Assembly: GCF_042434095.1 (NCBI RefSeq)
Contig: NZ_JBHLUE010000002.1
Span: 1-64,000 of the forward strand
Length of the DNA stretch: 64,000 nt
From: KBS50 sp042434095
GTDB taxonomy: Bacteria > Actinomycetota > Actinomycetes > Mycobacteriales > Micromonosporaceae
Direction: 5' to 3'
Shown here: positions 1 through 7,908 of the stretch, piece after piece
Layout: every line of letters begins with the position of its first letter
Numbering within the stretch: position 1 is the first letter of the stretch
The notes under the pieces: generated by a model
Seen by the model: only the letters and a program-made list of their open reading frames with translations
What the model was told of the DNA's origin: nothing
Database searches by the model: none
Translations under genes and position numbers: made by a program

Positions 1-195
1 TTGAAAAGCAGTCCCAGCAAACCCCATTAACGAGGTCGCCAAAACAATCAAACCATTGAATTGGCACTGGCTTATCAAACACCCTGTTGAGTTCTCAAAG
101 AACAACCACACACCACACCAGCAACCCAACACAGGCCACCAACACGGGGCAAGTCATTCAGGTCTTGCAGGCCGCGCGGTCTCCCGCTTGGCACT
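1..195 (-). ncRNA. rRNA operon 5' leader (16S gene probably just left of the window)
   Basis: Read on the minus strand, this stretch has the look of the long leader before 16S rRNA in Actinobacteria: a boxA-type motif, then the block GATAAGCCAGTGCC, which I recall from Micromonospora-type rRNA leaders. No mature 16S sequence is visible, so the structural gene should begin to the left of position 1. A 16S-23S spacer can carry a similar boxA, but the three promoters upstream favour the start of an operon. The base composition is clearly more AT-rich than the neighbouring genes. Confidence 0.7.
84..105 (-). promoter_or_regulatory. boxA antitermination element
   Basis: The minus strand reads TTGTTCTTTGAGAACTCAA followed by CAG. 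This is the conserved actinobacterial rRNA boxA region, which binds NusB/NusE and lets RNA polymerase pass through the untranslated rRNA operon. Confidence 0.8.
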
Positions 196-201
196 CCTAC
201 T

Positions 202-230
202 ACGTTACTCGGTGGTTTTCGCCGTGTCAA
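202..230 (-). promoter_or_regulatory. rRNA promoter, proximal (sigma70-type)
   Basis: Minus strand: -35 TTGACA at 230-225, a 17-base spacer and -10 TAACGT at 207-202. This is near consensus and lies about 100 bases upstream of boxA. It is the strongest of three tandem candidates. Confidence 0.75.
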
Positions 231-388
231 ACCCGGTTCCTACCGGTTTGACCCGCCGTCGCCCGCCGGACAACGCACCCCACCGCGAACCAGACGGTCA
301 CGACCGCCCGGAACATCGCGAGGATTTCGGCAGAACCGGCCGCCCGCGGATCACTCCACACGCTCGCCCGGCACCCTGCCGAGGGAAA

Positions 389-417
389 ACCTTACCCGGC
401 CGATCCCGCACCACCAA
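389..417 (-). promoter_or_regulatory. rRNA promoter, middle (candidate)
   Basis: Minus strand: -35 TTGGTG at 417-412, a 17-base spacer and -10 TAAGGT at 394-389. The bases just upstream (GGCGGATTTG) are the same as at the distal promoter, which supports a common origin. Apart from the three promoters I see nothing else in the roughly 410-base gap at 231-641. Confidence 0.5.
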
Positions 418-565
418 ATCCGCCTTGCAGCAGACCCGACGGGCAACCACCCGGAACCCCGACCCAGCAGCACGACCACCAGGACCGGAGCGGACTTCCC
501 ACCCGCGACCATCCGGGCGCCCCAGCACTTCGTACCGGTTCGTCCCATCCCCGCGGGCAGAGAGA

Positions 566-595
566 AAGTTACGCGGCCCGAAGATCAAACGTCAA
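566..595 (-). promoter_or_regulatory. rRNA promoter, distal (candidate)
   Basis: Minus strand: -35 TTGACG at 595-590, an 18-base spacer and -10 TAACTT at 571-566. It lies next to the end of the topoisomerase gene and points to the rRNA operon. With the other two it forms a tandem series spaced by about 180 bases. Confidence 0.55.
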
Positions 596-641
596 ATCCG
601 CCGATGGCGGCGTACGTCACACCGGGCACGGACCGCCCGGC

Positions 642-1697
642 TCAGTCCGACAGCAGCTCCAGCACCGCGGACTCGACCTCACCGGCCGGAGCCTCGGTCG
701 GCATCCGCAGCAGCTTGCCGTCCGCGTACAGGTCCAGGATGCGGGGATCCACGTACGAGGCCCGGGCCACGGTGGGGGTGTTGCCGAGCAGCTCGGACAC
801 CTCGCGCATCACCCCGGCCACGGCGCGGCGGCGAGCGGTCTCGGCCCGGGACGGTCCGGCCGCGGCCAACCGGCGGGCGGCCAGCACCGTGGCGTGCCAG
901 GTACGGAAGTCCTTCGCCGTCATCTCGGTGCCGCTGGACTCCCGCAGGTACCCGTTGACGTCGTCGGCGCGCACATCCCGCCAGTCCCGGCCGGTCCAGT
1001 ACGCGAACAGCCGCTCCGCGCCCCGACGCCGGCGTCGGAGGTCGACGAGCACGCTGCACACCTCCGGGGCGCCGATCTGGCGTACCTGCTCGATCCCGCC
1101 CTTGGCGGGAAACTCCAGCACCACGCAGTCGCCTCGGCGCCTGGCGTGTTCGGGGCGGAGGGTGGCGAGTCCGAAGGTCGGTTCCTCGCCCGCCGCGTAC
1201 TCGTCGCTGCCGACCCGGAACATGCCCATGTCCAGCAGCCGGGCGATGGCGGCCAGCACCCGGGACCGGCACAGGCCGCGTTCGCCCAGGTCCTCCGCGA
1301 CCCGCTTGCGCAACCCGGGAAGGTGCCGGCCCACCTCGAGCACGTGGTCGAACTTGGCCTCGTCGCGCTTCTCGCGCCACCGCCGGTGGTAGAGGTACTG
1401 CTTGCGGCCCGCCGCGTCGATCCCGGTCGCCTGGATGTGGCCGTTGGGATGGGGGCAGATCCAGACATCGGTCCAGGCCGGCGGGATGACCAGAGCCTTG
1501 ATCCGGAGCACCTCGTCCGTGCCCAGCGGGCGGCCGTCGATGTCGAGGTAGGAAAAGCTGCGTCCCCGGCGCCGGCGGCCATACCCCGGACGACTCGGGT
1601 CGCTGCGCCGCAGCCGCCCGGCAGGGGCTGCGGTCCGAACGGCAGCGCCCGCGCTCCGTACGGCCTTCCCGCCCGCGCTCTCCACCCGCTGCGGCAT
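642..1697 (-). CDS. Type IB DNA topoisomerase (poxvirus-like)
   Basis: Relaxes supercoiled DNA by nicking one strand through a 3'-phosphotyrosyl intermediate. The 351-residue reading shows the bacterial TopIB pattern: an N-terminal domain with GYGRRRRG and FSYLD, then a catalytic domain with FRVGSDEY (Arg), FPAKGG (Lys), TAKDFRTWH (Arg) and RASYVDPRI, whose Tyr is the expected nucleophile. The ATG at 1697 is chosen because the longer open frame (to 1940) would run into the divergent gene and its extra N-terminus looks non-coding. An AGGAGG lies about 15 bases upstream, rather far, so a start a little further downstream is possible. The 1698-1878 gap must hold both divergent promoters. Confidence 0.9.
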   Translation of the reverse strand: MPQRVESAGGKAVRSAGAAVRTAAPAGRLRRSDPSRPGYGRRRRGRSFSYLDIDGRPLGTDEVLRIKALVIPPAWTDVWICPHPNGHIQATGIDAAGRKQYLYHRRWREKRDEAKFDHVLEVGRHLPGLRKRVAEDLGERGLCRSRVLAAIARLLDMGMFRVGSDEYAAGEEPTFGLATLRPEHARRRGDCVVLEFPAKGGIEQVRQIGAPEVCSVLVDLRRRRRGAERLFAYWTGRDWRDVRADDVNGYLRESSGTEMTAKDFRTWHATVLAARRLAAAGPSRAETARRRAVAGVMREVSELLGNTPTVARASYVDPRILDLYADGKLLRMPTEAPAGEVESAVLELLSD

Positions 1698-1878
1698 GGC
1701 GGGGCCTGTACCCCTCCTGAAAGCGGCTAATCGCTCCAGCGAGTTGCTCCGGTGACAGCGGGTAGCCGGGGGCCATTTCGGGTATCTCGGTGCGGAGCGC
1801 CGGAGCGGGCGGCCCCGGGGCGGGTCGGCCCCGGTTGGCAGATCCGGGACGGGCGGGTTGCGGACGGGAGGGACGGGC

Positions 1879-2553
1879 ATGCCGGAGCACCAGTTCGCCG
1901 ACCGGCTGGCGGCGGGCCGGGCGCTCGCCGCGCCGGTCACCCTGGCCCTCGCCGCCGGCCAGTCTCAAGCCGCCGGCCAGGCGCCGCCGCTGGTGCTCGC
2001 GCTGCCGCGCGGCGGCCTGCCGGTGGCCGCGGAGGTGGCCCGAGCGGTCGGTGGCGAGCTGGACATCGTGGTGACGCGGAAGATCGGCGCTCCGGGGCAG
2101 CCGGAGTTCGGCGTGGGCGCGATGGCCGAGGACGGGCCGCCGGTTTTCGACGGCCGCTCGCTGGACTATCTCGGCTTGAGCGAGGTCGACCTGGCCGAGA
2201 CGGTGGATCGGGAACGCGCCGAGGTGGCCCGCCGGATCGAGCGCTACCGCAACGGCCGCCCGATCGCCACGGTCACGGGCCGCAGCGTGGTGCTGGTCGA
2301 CGACGGCGTGGCGACCGGAGTGACGGCCCGGGCGGCGCTGCGCTGGCTGCGGCTGCACCGCCCCGGGCGGCTGGTCTTCGCCGCCCCGGTCTGCTCGCCG
2401 CCCGCGCATCGGGCCCTGGCCGCCGAGGCGGACGCCGTGGTGTGCCTGGCCACGCCGCCGGACTTCCAGGCCGTCGGGCAGTGGTACGCCAACTTCGCCC
2501 AGCTGACCGACGAAGAGGTGCTCGGTGTGCTGGCCGCCGAACGCAATGGATGA
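1879..2553 (+). CDS. Phosphoribosyltransferase family protein
   Basis: A 224-residue type I phosphoribosyltransferase. It has the PRPP-binding loop VVLVDDGVATGVTARAA, the ALPRGG segment near the N-terminus and VTRKIGAP. These stand-alone actinobacterial proteins are annotated as phosphoribosyltransferases without a proven substrate; a purine salvage role is only a guess. The ATG at 1879 has GGGAGG six bases upstream, and the longer frame starting at 1858 has no such site. The next gene follows after 27 bases and is probably co-transcribed. Confidence 0.85.
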   Translation: MPEHQFADRLAAGRALAAPVTLALAAGQSQAAGQAPPLVLALPRGGLPVAAEVARAVGGELDIVVTRKIGAPGQPEFGVGAMAEDGPPVFDGRSLDYLGLSEVDLAETVDRERAEVARRIERYRNGRPIATVTGRSVVLVDDGVATGVTARAALRWLRLHRPGRLVFAAPVCSPPAHRALAAEADAVVCLATPPDFQAVGQWYANFAQLTDEEVLGVLAAERNG

Positions 2554-2580
2554 ATCCCCCGAACACGACCGGAGGCAACG

Positions 2581-3051
2581 ATGAACCCGATGCAACTCGA
2601 TCCGTGGACCTGGCGGGACCCGACGCTGCTGGCCGCCGGCCTCGGCCCGGAAGAGGCCGACCGGGATGCCGGCGCCCGCGGCCGCGCCGGGACGCCGGGT
2701 GGCGCCGGCGACGAGGGCGGCCCGGGCACCGACATCAACCTCGTGGGCTATCGGGTGGCGGCGGTGGACGGGGGGATCGGCACCGTCGACGAGGCCAGCA
2801 CCGAAACCGGGGCCGGTTGGCTGGTGGTCGACACCGGGCCGTGGATCTTCGGCCGCAAGGTGCTGCTGCCGGCGGCCACCGTGGACCGCATCGACCACCT
2901 CGACCGCACCCTGTACGTGGACCGGGACCGGGAACAGATCAAGAACTCTCCGGAGTACGACCCGGAGACGTTCGGTCGGCCGGACTACCACCAGCAGGTG
3001 GGCGACTACTACCGGCAGGTCCCGCCGCCCCGCGCCCCGCGCTCGGAATAG
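2581..3051 (+). CDS. PRC-barrel domain protein
   Basis: A 156-residue protein. Residues about 50-110 (GYRVAAVDGGIGTVDE, then WLVVDTGPWIFGRKVLLP) match the PRC-barrel fold, a small beta-barrel found in RimM and in many actinobacterial stress proteins. The C-terminus is rich in Asp, Tyr and Pro (GDYYRQVPPP), as in other actinobacterial members. GGAGG precedes the ATG. There is no signal peptide, so it is cytoplasmic. The function is unknown. Confidence 0.85.
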   Translation: MNPMQLDPWTWRDPTLLAAGLGPEEADRDAGARGRAGTPGGAGDEGGPGTDINLVGYRVAAVDGGIGTVDEASTETGAGWLVVDTGPWIFGRKVLLPAATVDRIDHLDRTLYVDRDREQIKNSPEYDPETFGRPDYHQQVGDYYRQVPPPRAPRSE

Positions 3052-3124
3052 TTGACTCGTCAAGTATGTTCCCTGCTACGTGCCCGGGACGACCGGCCCC
3101 GGGACGGGCGTGAGGGAGCAGGTC

Positions 3125-4261
3125 ATGCAGTTCGGGGTCTTCACCGTGGGCGACGTCACCACCGACCCCACCACCGGCCGCGTGCCGCCGGAGGGCGAGC
3201 GGATCAAGGCGATGGTGGCCATCGCGCGCAAGGCCGAGGAGGTCGGGCTGGACGTGTTCGCCACCGGCGAGCACCACAACCCGCCGTTCGTGCCGTCGTC
3301 GCCCACCACCATGCTCGGCTACATCGCGGCCCGGACCGAGCGGCTGCTGCTGTCCACCGCGACCACGCTGATCACCACCAACGACCCGGTGAAGATCGCC
3401 GAGGACTTCGCGATGCTCCAGCATCTCGCCGACGGCCGGGTGGACCTCATGCTCGGCCGCGGCAACACCGGCCCGGTCTACCCGTGGTTCGGCAAGGACA
3501 TCCGGGCCGGCATCCCGCTGGCGATCGAGAACTACGCGCTGCTGCACCGGCTGTGGCGGGAGGACGTGGTCGACTGGAAGGGCCGCTACCGGACCCCGCT
3601 GCAGTCGTTCACCTCGACTCCCCGGCCGCTGGACGACGTCCCGCCGTTCGTGTGGCACGGCTCGATCCGCAGTCCGGAGATCGCCGAGCAGGCCGCGTAC
3701 TACGGGGACGGGTTCTTCGCCAACCACATCTTCTGGCCGAAGGAGCACACCCAGCGGATGGTGGCGCTCTACCGGGAGCGGTACGCGCACTACGGGCACG
3801 GCTCGGCGGAGCAGGCCATCGTCGGGCTCGGCGGCCAGGTCTTCATGCGGCGCAACTCCCAGGACGCCGTCCGGGAGTTCCGGCCGTACTTCGACAACGC
3901 CCCGGTGTACGGGCACGGGCCGTCGCTGGAGGAGTTCTCGGCCGAGACCCCGCTCACGGTGGGCAGCCCGCAGCAGGTGATCGACCGGACGCTGGGCTTC
4001 CGCGAGTACGTCGGCGACTACCAGCGGCAGCTGTTCCTGCTCGACCACGCCGGCCTGCCGCTCAAGACCGTGCTGGAGCAGCTCGACCTGCTCGGCGAGG
4101 AGGTCGTACCGGTGCTGCGGCGGGAGTTCGCGGCCCGGCGGGCGCCCGGCGTACCGGACGCGCCCACCCACGCCGCGCTGGTCGCGGCCCGGGCGGCCGA
4201 GGGTACGGGCGAGCCTGCCGAGGGTACGGGCGAGCCGGCCGCGTCGGGGGTGTCCCGATGA
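3125..4261 (+). CDS. LLM class flavin-dependent oxidoreductase (CE1758-like)
   Basis: A 378-residue luciferase-like monooxygenase fold (TIM barrel). It shows MQFGVFTVGDV at the N-terminus, FATGEHHNPPF, VDLMLGRGNTGPVYPWFGK and WHGSIRSPE. It overlaps the next gene by four bases (ATGA), and that gene encodes an FMN reductase. This matches the known LLM-duo arrangement (CE1758/CE1759), in which the reductase supplies reduced flavin to the oxygenase. The natural substrate is unknown. The C-terminus has a small internal duplication (EGTGEPAEGTGEPA). The ATG at 3125 is preferred because it starts the conserved fold and has GGGAG upstream. Confidence 0.9.
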   Translation: MQFGVFTVGDVTTDPTTGRVPPEGERIKAMVAIARKAEEVGLDVFATGEHHNPPFVPSSPTTMLGYIAARTERLLLSTATTLITTNDPVKIAEDFAMLQHLADGRVDLMLGRGNTGPVYPWFGKDIRAGIPLAIENYALLHRLWREDVVDWKGRYRTPLQSFTSTPRPLDDVPPFVWHGSIRSPEIAEQAAYYGDGFFANHIFWPKEHTQRMVALYRERYAHYGHGSAEQAIVGLGGQVFMRRNSQDAVREFRPYFDNAPVYGHGPSLEEFSAETPLTVGSPQQVIDRTLGFREYVGDYQRQLFLLDHAGLPLKTVLEQLDLLGEEVVPVLRREFAARRAPGVPDAPTHAALVAARAAEGTGEPAEGTGEPAASGVSR

Positions 4262-4872
4262 CCCGGCGGACCATCGCGGTCGTGTCGGCCGGCCTGCGCC
4301 AACCGTCCTCCACCCGGCTGCTCGCCGACCAGCTCGGCGCGGCGGCCGGGGACGAGCTGCGGCGGCGCGGGCTGACCGTCGACATCCGGCCGATCGAGCT
4401 GCGCGAACACGCGCACGACCTGACGAACGCGCTGCTCACCGGCTTCGCCCCGGCCGGGCTGCGACCGGCCGTGGACGCGGTGGCCGGGGCCGACGGCCTG
4501 GTGGCGGTCACCCCGATCTTCAACACCTCCTACAACGGGCTGTTCAAGTCGTTCTTCGACGTGCTGGAGCGGGAAACGCTGGCCGACCGGCCGGTGCTGC
4601 TGGCGGCCACCGGTGGCACCGCCCGGCACTCGCTGGCGTTGGAGTACGCCGTGCGGCCGCTGTTCACGCACCTGCGGGCGGTCACCGTGCCGACGGCGGT
4701 CTTCGCCGCGCCCGAGGACTGGGCCGAGGGGTCCGCGGCCGGTCCGCTGGCCGACCGGGTGCGCCGGGCCGGCCGGGAGCTGGCCGAGCTGGTGGCGAGC
4801 CGGGCGCCGGCGGTGGCGCCCGATCCGTTCGCCCTGACCACGGACTTCGAGCGGCTGCTGGCCGGCGACTGA
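4258..4872 (+). CDS. NAD(P)H-dependent FMN reductase (CE1759-like)
   Basis: A 204-residue flavodoxin-like reductase. The N-terminal strand IAVVSAGLRQPSSTR forms the phosphate-binding loop, and TPIFNTSYNGLFKSFFD is the typical flavin-contacting motif. It should provide FMNH2 to the oxygenase encoded just upstream, to which it is translationally coupled. The 4873-5064 gap after it contains several copies of GGGCGCCGCG in both orientations, which could form a terminator-like structure, but no clear hairpin with a T-run. Confidence 0.88.
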   Translation: MTRRTIAVVSAGLRQPSSTRLLADQLGAAAGDELRRRGLTVDIRPIELREHAHDLTNALLTGFAPAGLRPAVDAVAGADGLVAVTPIFNTSYNGLFKSFFDVLERETLADRPVLLAATGGTARHSLALEYAVRPLFTHLRAVTVPTAVFAAPEDWAEGSAAGPLADRVRRAGRELAELVASRAPAVAPDPFALTTDFERLLAGD

Positions 4873-5064
4873 ACCGGCCACGGCCGTACCGGATCGCGCT
4901 CCGCGTCGGGCGCCGCGCCCGACGCCGCCCATCACGTCGGGCGCCGCGCACCTGACGCCGGGCGCCGCGCGTGACGCCCGGCGTCGGCGCGGCCCCGGCC
5001 GGGGGGTCAGGCGTACCGGCTAGCATGGCCGGCGCGGTGAGATCCGAGGTCAGGGGGGTGGACG

Positions 5065-5961
5065 GTGCGTTATCTACCGTACGAGGAACGGACCCCGGAT
5101 CGGCAATATCGCGACCTGCTCGCCCGGATCCTGGCCGACGGCGCGGAGGCGCCCACCCGGCAGGGGCCGCCGGCGCTGACCCTCATGCAGCAGACCATGC
5201 GGTTCGACCTGGCCAACGGCTTCCCGGTGATCACCGACCGGAGCGTGGCATCGTTCTGGCAGAAGCCCATCGGCGAGCTGTGCGCGTTCATCAACGGCGC
5301 CACCACGCTGAAGGAGCTGGCCGAGTTTGGCTGCGACTGGTGGGGGCCGTGGGCCACGCCGGAGAAGACGGCCCGGCGCGGTCTGCCGCCCGACGACATC
5401 GGCCCCGGCTCGTACGGCGGCGCGTTCCACGACTTCCCGACCGCAGAGGGCGGCGGGTTCGACCAGTTCAAGCACCTGGTGGAGCAGCTTCGCGAGCTGC
5501 CCAACGACCGTACGCACTTCGTGTCGCCGTGGATCCCGCAATACCAGGTCCGCGGGGCCGGCAAGACGCCGCGGACCACGATCGCGCCCTGCCACGGCTG
5601 GGTGCACGTGCGGGTCCTGGGCGACCGGCTGCACCTGCACATGTTCCAGCGCTCCGGGGACGTGCCCGTGGGCGTCCCGTCCAACATGATCCAGTACGCG
5701 GCCCTGCTGCTCATGCTCGAGCAGCTCACCGGCATCCCGGCCGGGGCCTACTACCACACCATCTCGGACGCGCACATCTACGCCGACCAGGTCGAGCAGG
5801 CCCGGACGATGACCACCCGGGAACCGCGCCGGCTGCCCACGGTACGGCTGACCGGGGCCGGTCGCGCCGTGACGGACATCCACGCGTTCCGGGCCGAGCA
5901 CTTCGAGCTGGCCGACTACGACCCGCACCCCGGCCTCGGCCGCATCCCGGTGGCGCCGTGA
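5065..5961 (+). CDS. thyA: Thymidylate synthase
   Basis: Converts dUMP and methylene-tetrahydrofolate to dTMP and dihydrofolate. The 298-residue protein has the catalytic Cys at about residue 176 in APCHGW, the dUMP-binding motif FQRSGDVPVGVPSN and the conserved YYHTISDAHIY near the C-terminus. A GTG start at 5065 follows a G-rich ribosome site. The next gene, dihydrofolate reductase, starts inside its stop codon (GTGA), so the two enzymes of the dTMP cycle are coupled. Confidence 0.95.
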   Translation: MRYLPYEERTPDRQYRDLLARILADGAEAPTRQGPPALTLMQQTMRFDLANGFPVITDRSVASFWQKPIGELCAFINGATTLKELAEFGCDWWGPWATPEKTARRGLPPDDIGPGSYGGAFHDFPTAEGGGFDQFKHLVEQLRELPNDRTHFVSPWIPQYQVRGAGKTPRTTIAPCHGWVHVRVLGDRLHLHMFQRSGDVPVGVPSNMIQYAALLLMLEQLTGIPAGAYYHTISDAHIYADQVEQARTMTTREPRRLPTVRLTGAGRAVTDIHAFRAEHFELADYDPHPGLGRIPVAP

Positions 5962-6593
5962 CCGCGGCCGGCTCTGCGCGTACCGCCGAGGCGGCTGCCG
6001 GATCAGCCCGGCCCGGCGCCGCGGCCGGCGGGTCGGCGCGTACCGGCGGGACGGCCGCCAAATCAGCGCGGCCCGGCGCGGACGTGCGGACCTCGCTGGT
6101 GGTGGCGGCCGACTTCGCCGACGTGATCGGCCGCGGCGGCGACCTGCCCTGGCACCTGCCCGGCGACCTGCGCCGGTTCAAGGCGCTGACCGCCGGCGGC
6201 GTGGTGGTGGCCGGCCGGCGCACCCACGAGTCGATCGTGGCGCGGCTCGGCCGGCCGCTGCCCGGCCGGCTCACCGTGGTGGTCAGCCGGCGCGCCGACC
6301 TGCCCCGGCAGGACGGCATGCTGGTCCAGCCGGACGTGCCGGCGGCGCTGCACGCGGCGCGCGCCGTGGCCGCCTTCGCCGGGCGCGACGAGCTCTTCGT
6401 GATCGGCGGCGCCGAGATCTACGCCCAGGCGCTGCCCGAGGTGACCCGGATCCACCTGACCCGGGTGCACGCCCGGGTGGGCGGCGACACCGCGCTGCCG
6501 GCCGGCTGGCTGGCCGGCTTCACCCGGGTGGCGGCCGAGCGCGTCGACGGCGACGCGCTGCCGTTCACGGTCGAGACGTACGAACGGGCCTGA
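5958..6593 (+). CDS. folA: Dihydrofolate reductase with an Ala-rich N-terminal extension
   Basis: Regenerates tetrahydrofolate after the ThyA reaction. The core (from about residue 43) shows LVVAADFADVIGRGGDLPWHLPGD, then AGRRTHESI and VIGGAEIYAQALP, all standard DHFR motifs. The first 42 residues are an unusual Ala/Gly/Ser/Arg tail with imperfect repeats (GSARTA, GSARPG, GSARTG, KSARPG). Either the GTG at 5958, overlapping thyA, is the true start, or translation begins at an in-frame GTG at 6084, which has no clear ribosome site. The 211-residue form is longer than usual (about 160-180). Confidence 0.88.
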   Translation: MTAAGSARTAEAAAGSARPGAAAGGSARTGGTAAKSARPGADVRTSLVVAADFADVIGRGGDLPWHLPGDLRRFKALTAGGVVVAGRRTHESIVARLGRPLPGRLTVVVSRRADLPRQDGMLVQPDVPAALHAARAVAAFAGRDELFVIGGAEIYAQALPEVTRIHLTRVHARVGGDTALPAGWLAGFTRVAAERVDGDALPFTVETYERA

Positions 6594-6594
6594 C

Positions 6595-7113
6595 GTGCCG
6601 CTCTACCACCTCAGCAACTCGCGCTCGGCCGAACAGCTGGCCGACATGCTGCGGCTCGAAGCCGCCGGGACCTGCCTCTTCTGCCCCGACGAGCTGGAGC
6701 GGGACGCCGAGCAGCAGATCCTGCACCGCACCGCGCACTGGACCGTCACCCCCAACGAGTTCCCGTACGCCGGCACCCGGCTGCACCTGCTGCTCGTCCC
6801 GCACGCCCACGTCGGCGACCTGCTCGACCTGCCGGCCGCGGCGCAGGCGGAGTTCTGGACCGTGCTGGGCTGGGTCCGCGACCGCTACGGCCTGGCGTAC
6901 TACGGCCTCGGTTCGCGCAACGGCGATCCCGGCCGCACCGGCGGCACCATCGAGCACGTCCACCTGCACGTCGTGGTGGGCGACGCCGACGACCCGGCGC
7001 ACCAACCCGTGCGGATGAAGCTGAGCCAGCGGTCCGACCCGGAGACCGAGGCCCGGCTACGCCGGCGGCTCGCCGAGGTCGACCCAGACCAGCTCGACGC
7101 CGGCCGCGCGTAG
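6595..7113 (+). CDS. HIT family (histidine triad) protein
   Basis: A 172-residue nucleotide hydrolase/transferase-like protein. The histidine triad is seen as IEHVHLHVVVG at about residues 121-131, with CLFC near residue 28 and LLLVPHAHVGDLLDL in the middle. HIT proteins act on nucleotide phosphoramidates or dinucleotides; the substrate here is unknown. It starts one base after the folA stop, so it is in the same operon. Its last 57 bases overlap, tail to tail, the deaminase gene on the other strand. Confidence 0.85.
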   Translation: MPLYHLSNSRSAEQLADMLRLEAAGTCLFCPDELERDAEQQILHRTAHWTVTPNEFPYAGTRLHLLLVPHAHVGDLLDLPAAAQAEFWTVLGWVRDRYGLAYYGLGSRNGDPGRTGGTIEHVHLHVVVGDADDPAHQPVRMKLSQRSDPETEARLRRRLAEVDPDQLDAGRA

Positions 7114-7908
7114 GATCCCGTCGCCGTCCAGCAGCGCGTACGGGCCGGCGAAGTAGCAGGTCCGGAAGCCGGCCTCGGCCACCAGCCGGGCGCACGCCGG
7201 GCAGGGGAACGTCGAGACGTACAGGTCCGCGCCGGCCAGCGCCACCCCGCTCCGCGCCGCGCGGCCCACGAGCCGGGCCTCCGCGTGGATGGCCGTGGAC
7301 AGATCCGTCCGTACGCCCCGGCGGAACTCGTTGCGCGGGTCGCCGTCCAGGTACGGCGCGTACTCGGTCGGCAGGTGCGCGTTGTAGGCCACGTCGATGA
7401 TCTCGCCGTCCCGGGCGGCCACCGCGCCGACCTGGCGCCACCAGTCCGAGCTGTGTGCCGCCGCCTCGGTGGCCCGCCGCGCCAGCCGGACGGTCAGCTC
7501 GTCCGCGGCCACCCGGCCCTCGTACCCGGCCGGGCGCTGGGCCTGGCTCCACGGCCGGTCCCAGCGCAGGAACGTGCGCTCGTACTCGACCACCCGCCCG
7601 GCGGCCAGGCCGTGCCGGGCCACCAGGTCGCGGGTGATCTCCTCGTCCGGTACGACCAGCACGTCGGCCACGACCGCGCCGGCCAGCTCGGCCGGCGCCA
7701 CCACCCGCACCGCCGGCCGGTCCCGGACGGCGCTCAGGTAGCGCGCCGCGGTCTCCGGGGACAGCGCGCGGATGTCCTTGCGCAGCGTCGGGTGCTCCTC
7801 GGCGAAGCCGGGGCCGAGCAGCAGCACCTCGTCGGCGTCCCGGTGCCGGTCCAGGAACGCCTCGTAGCCGGAGTGCAGGACGGGCAGGTAGAGCAGGAGC
7901 TGCTTCAC
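7057..7908 (-). CDS. dCMP deaminase-like protein with a long N-terminal region
   Basis: A 283-residue protein. The C-terminal half is a zinc-dependent cytidine/deoxycytidylate deaminase: HAE at residues 208-210 and PCPAC with Cys236 and Cys239. The first 130 residues (LYLPVLHSGYEAFLDRH, DVLVVPDEE) look like a Rossmann-type domain of unknown role and make it longer than a normal dCMP deaminase. It is coupled to the upstream nucleotidyltransferase gene by a GTGA overlap. dCMP deamination would feed dUMP to the ThyA encoded nearby. Its end overlaps the convergent HIT gene by 57 bases. Confidence 0.78.
   Translation of the reverse strand: MKQLLLYLPVLHSGYEAFLDRHRDADEVLLLGPGFAEEHPTLRKDIRALSPETAARYLSAVRDRPAVRVVAPAELAGAVVADVLVVPDEEITRDLVARHGLAAGRVVEYERTFLRWDRPWSQAQRPAGYEGRVAADELTVRLARRATEAAAHSSDWWRQVGAVAARDGEIIDVAYNAHLPTEYAPYLDGDPRNEFRRGVRTDLSTAIHAEARLVGRAARSGVALAGADLYVSTFPCPACARLVAEAGFRTCYFAGPYALLDGDGILRAAGVELVWVDLGEPPA

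Noticed and set aside
1..83. Start of the 16S rRNA gene inside the window
   Set aside because: No conserved 16S 5' end can be read; only leader sequence is present.
56..958. 300-codon plus-strand frame across the rRNA leader
   Set aside because: It crosses promoters and the end of the topoisomerase gene and has an Arg/Pro-rich nonsense composition.
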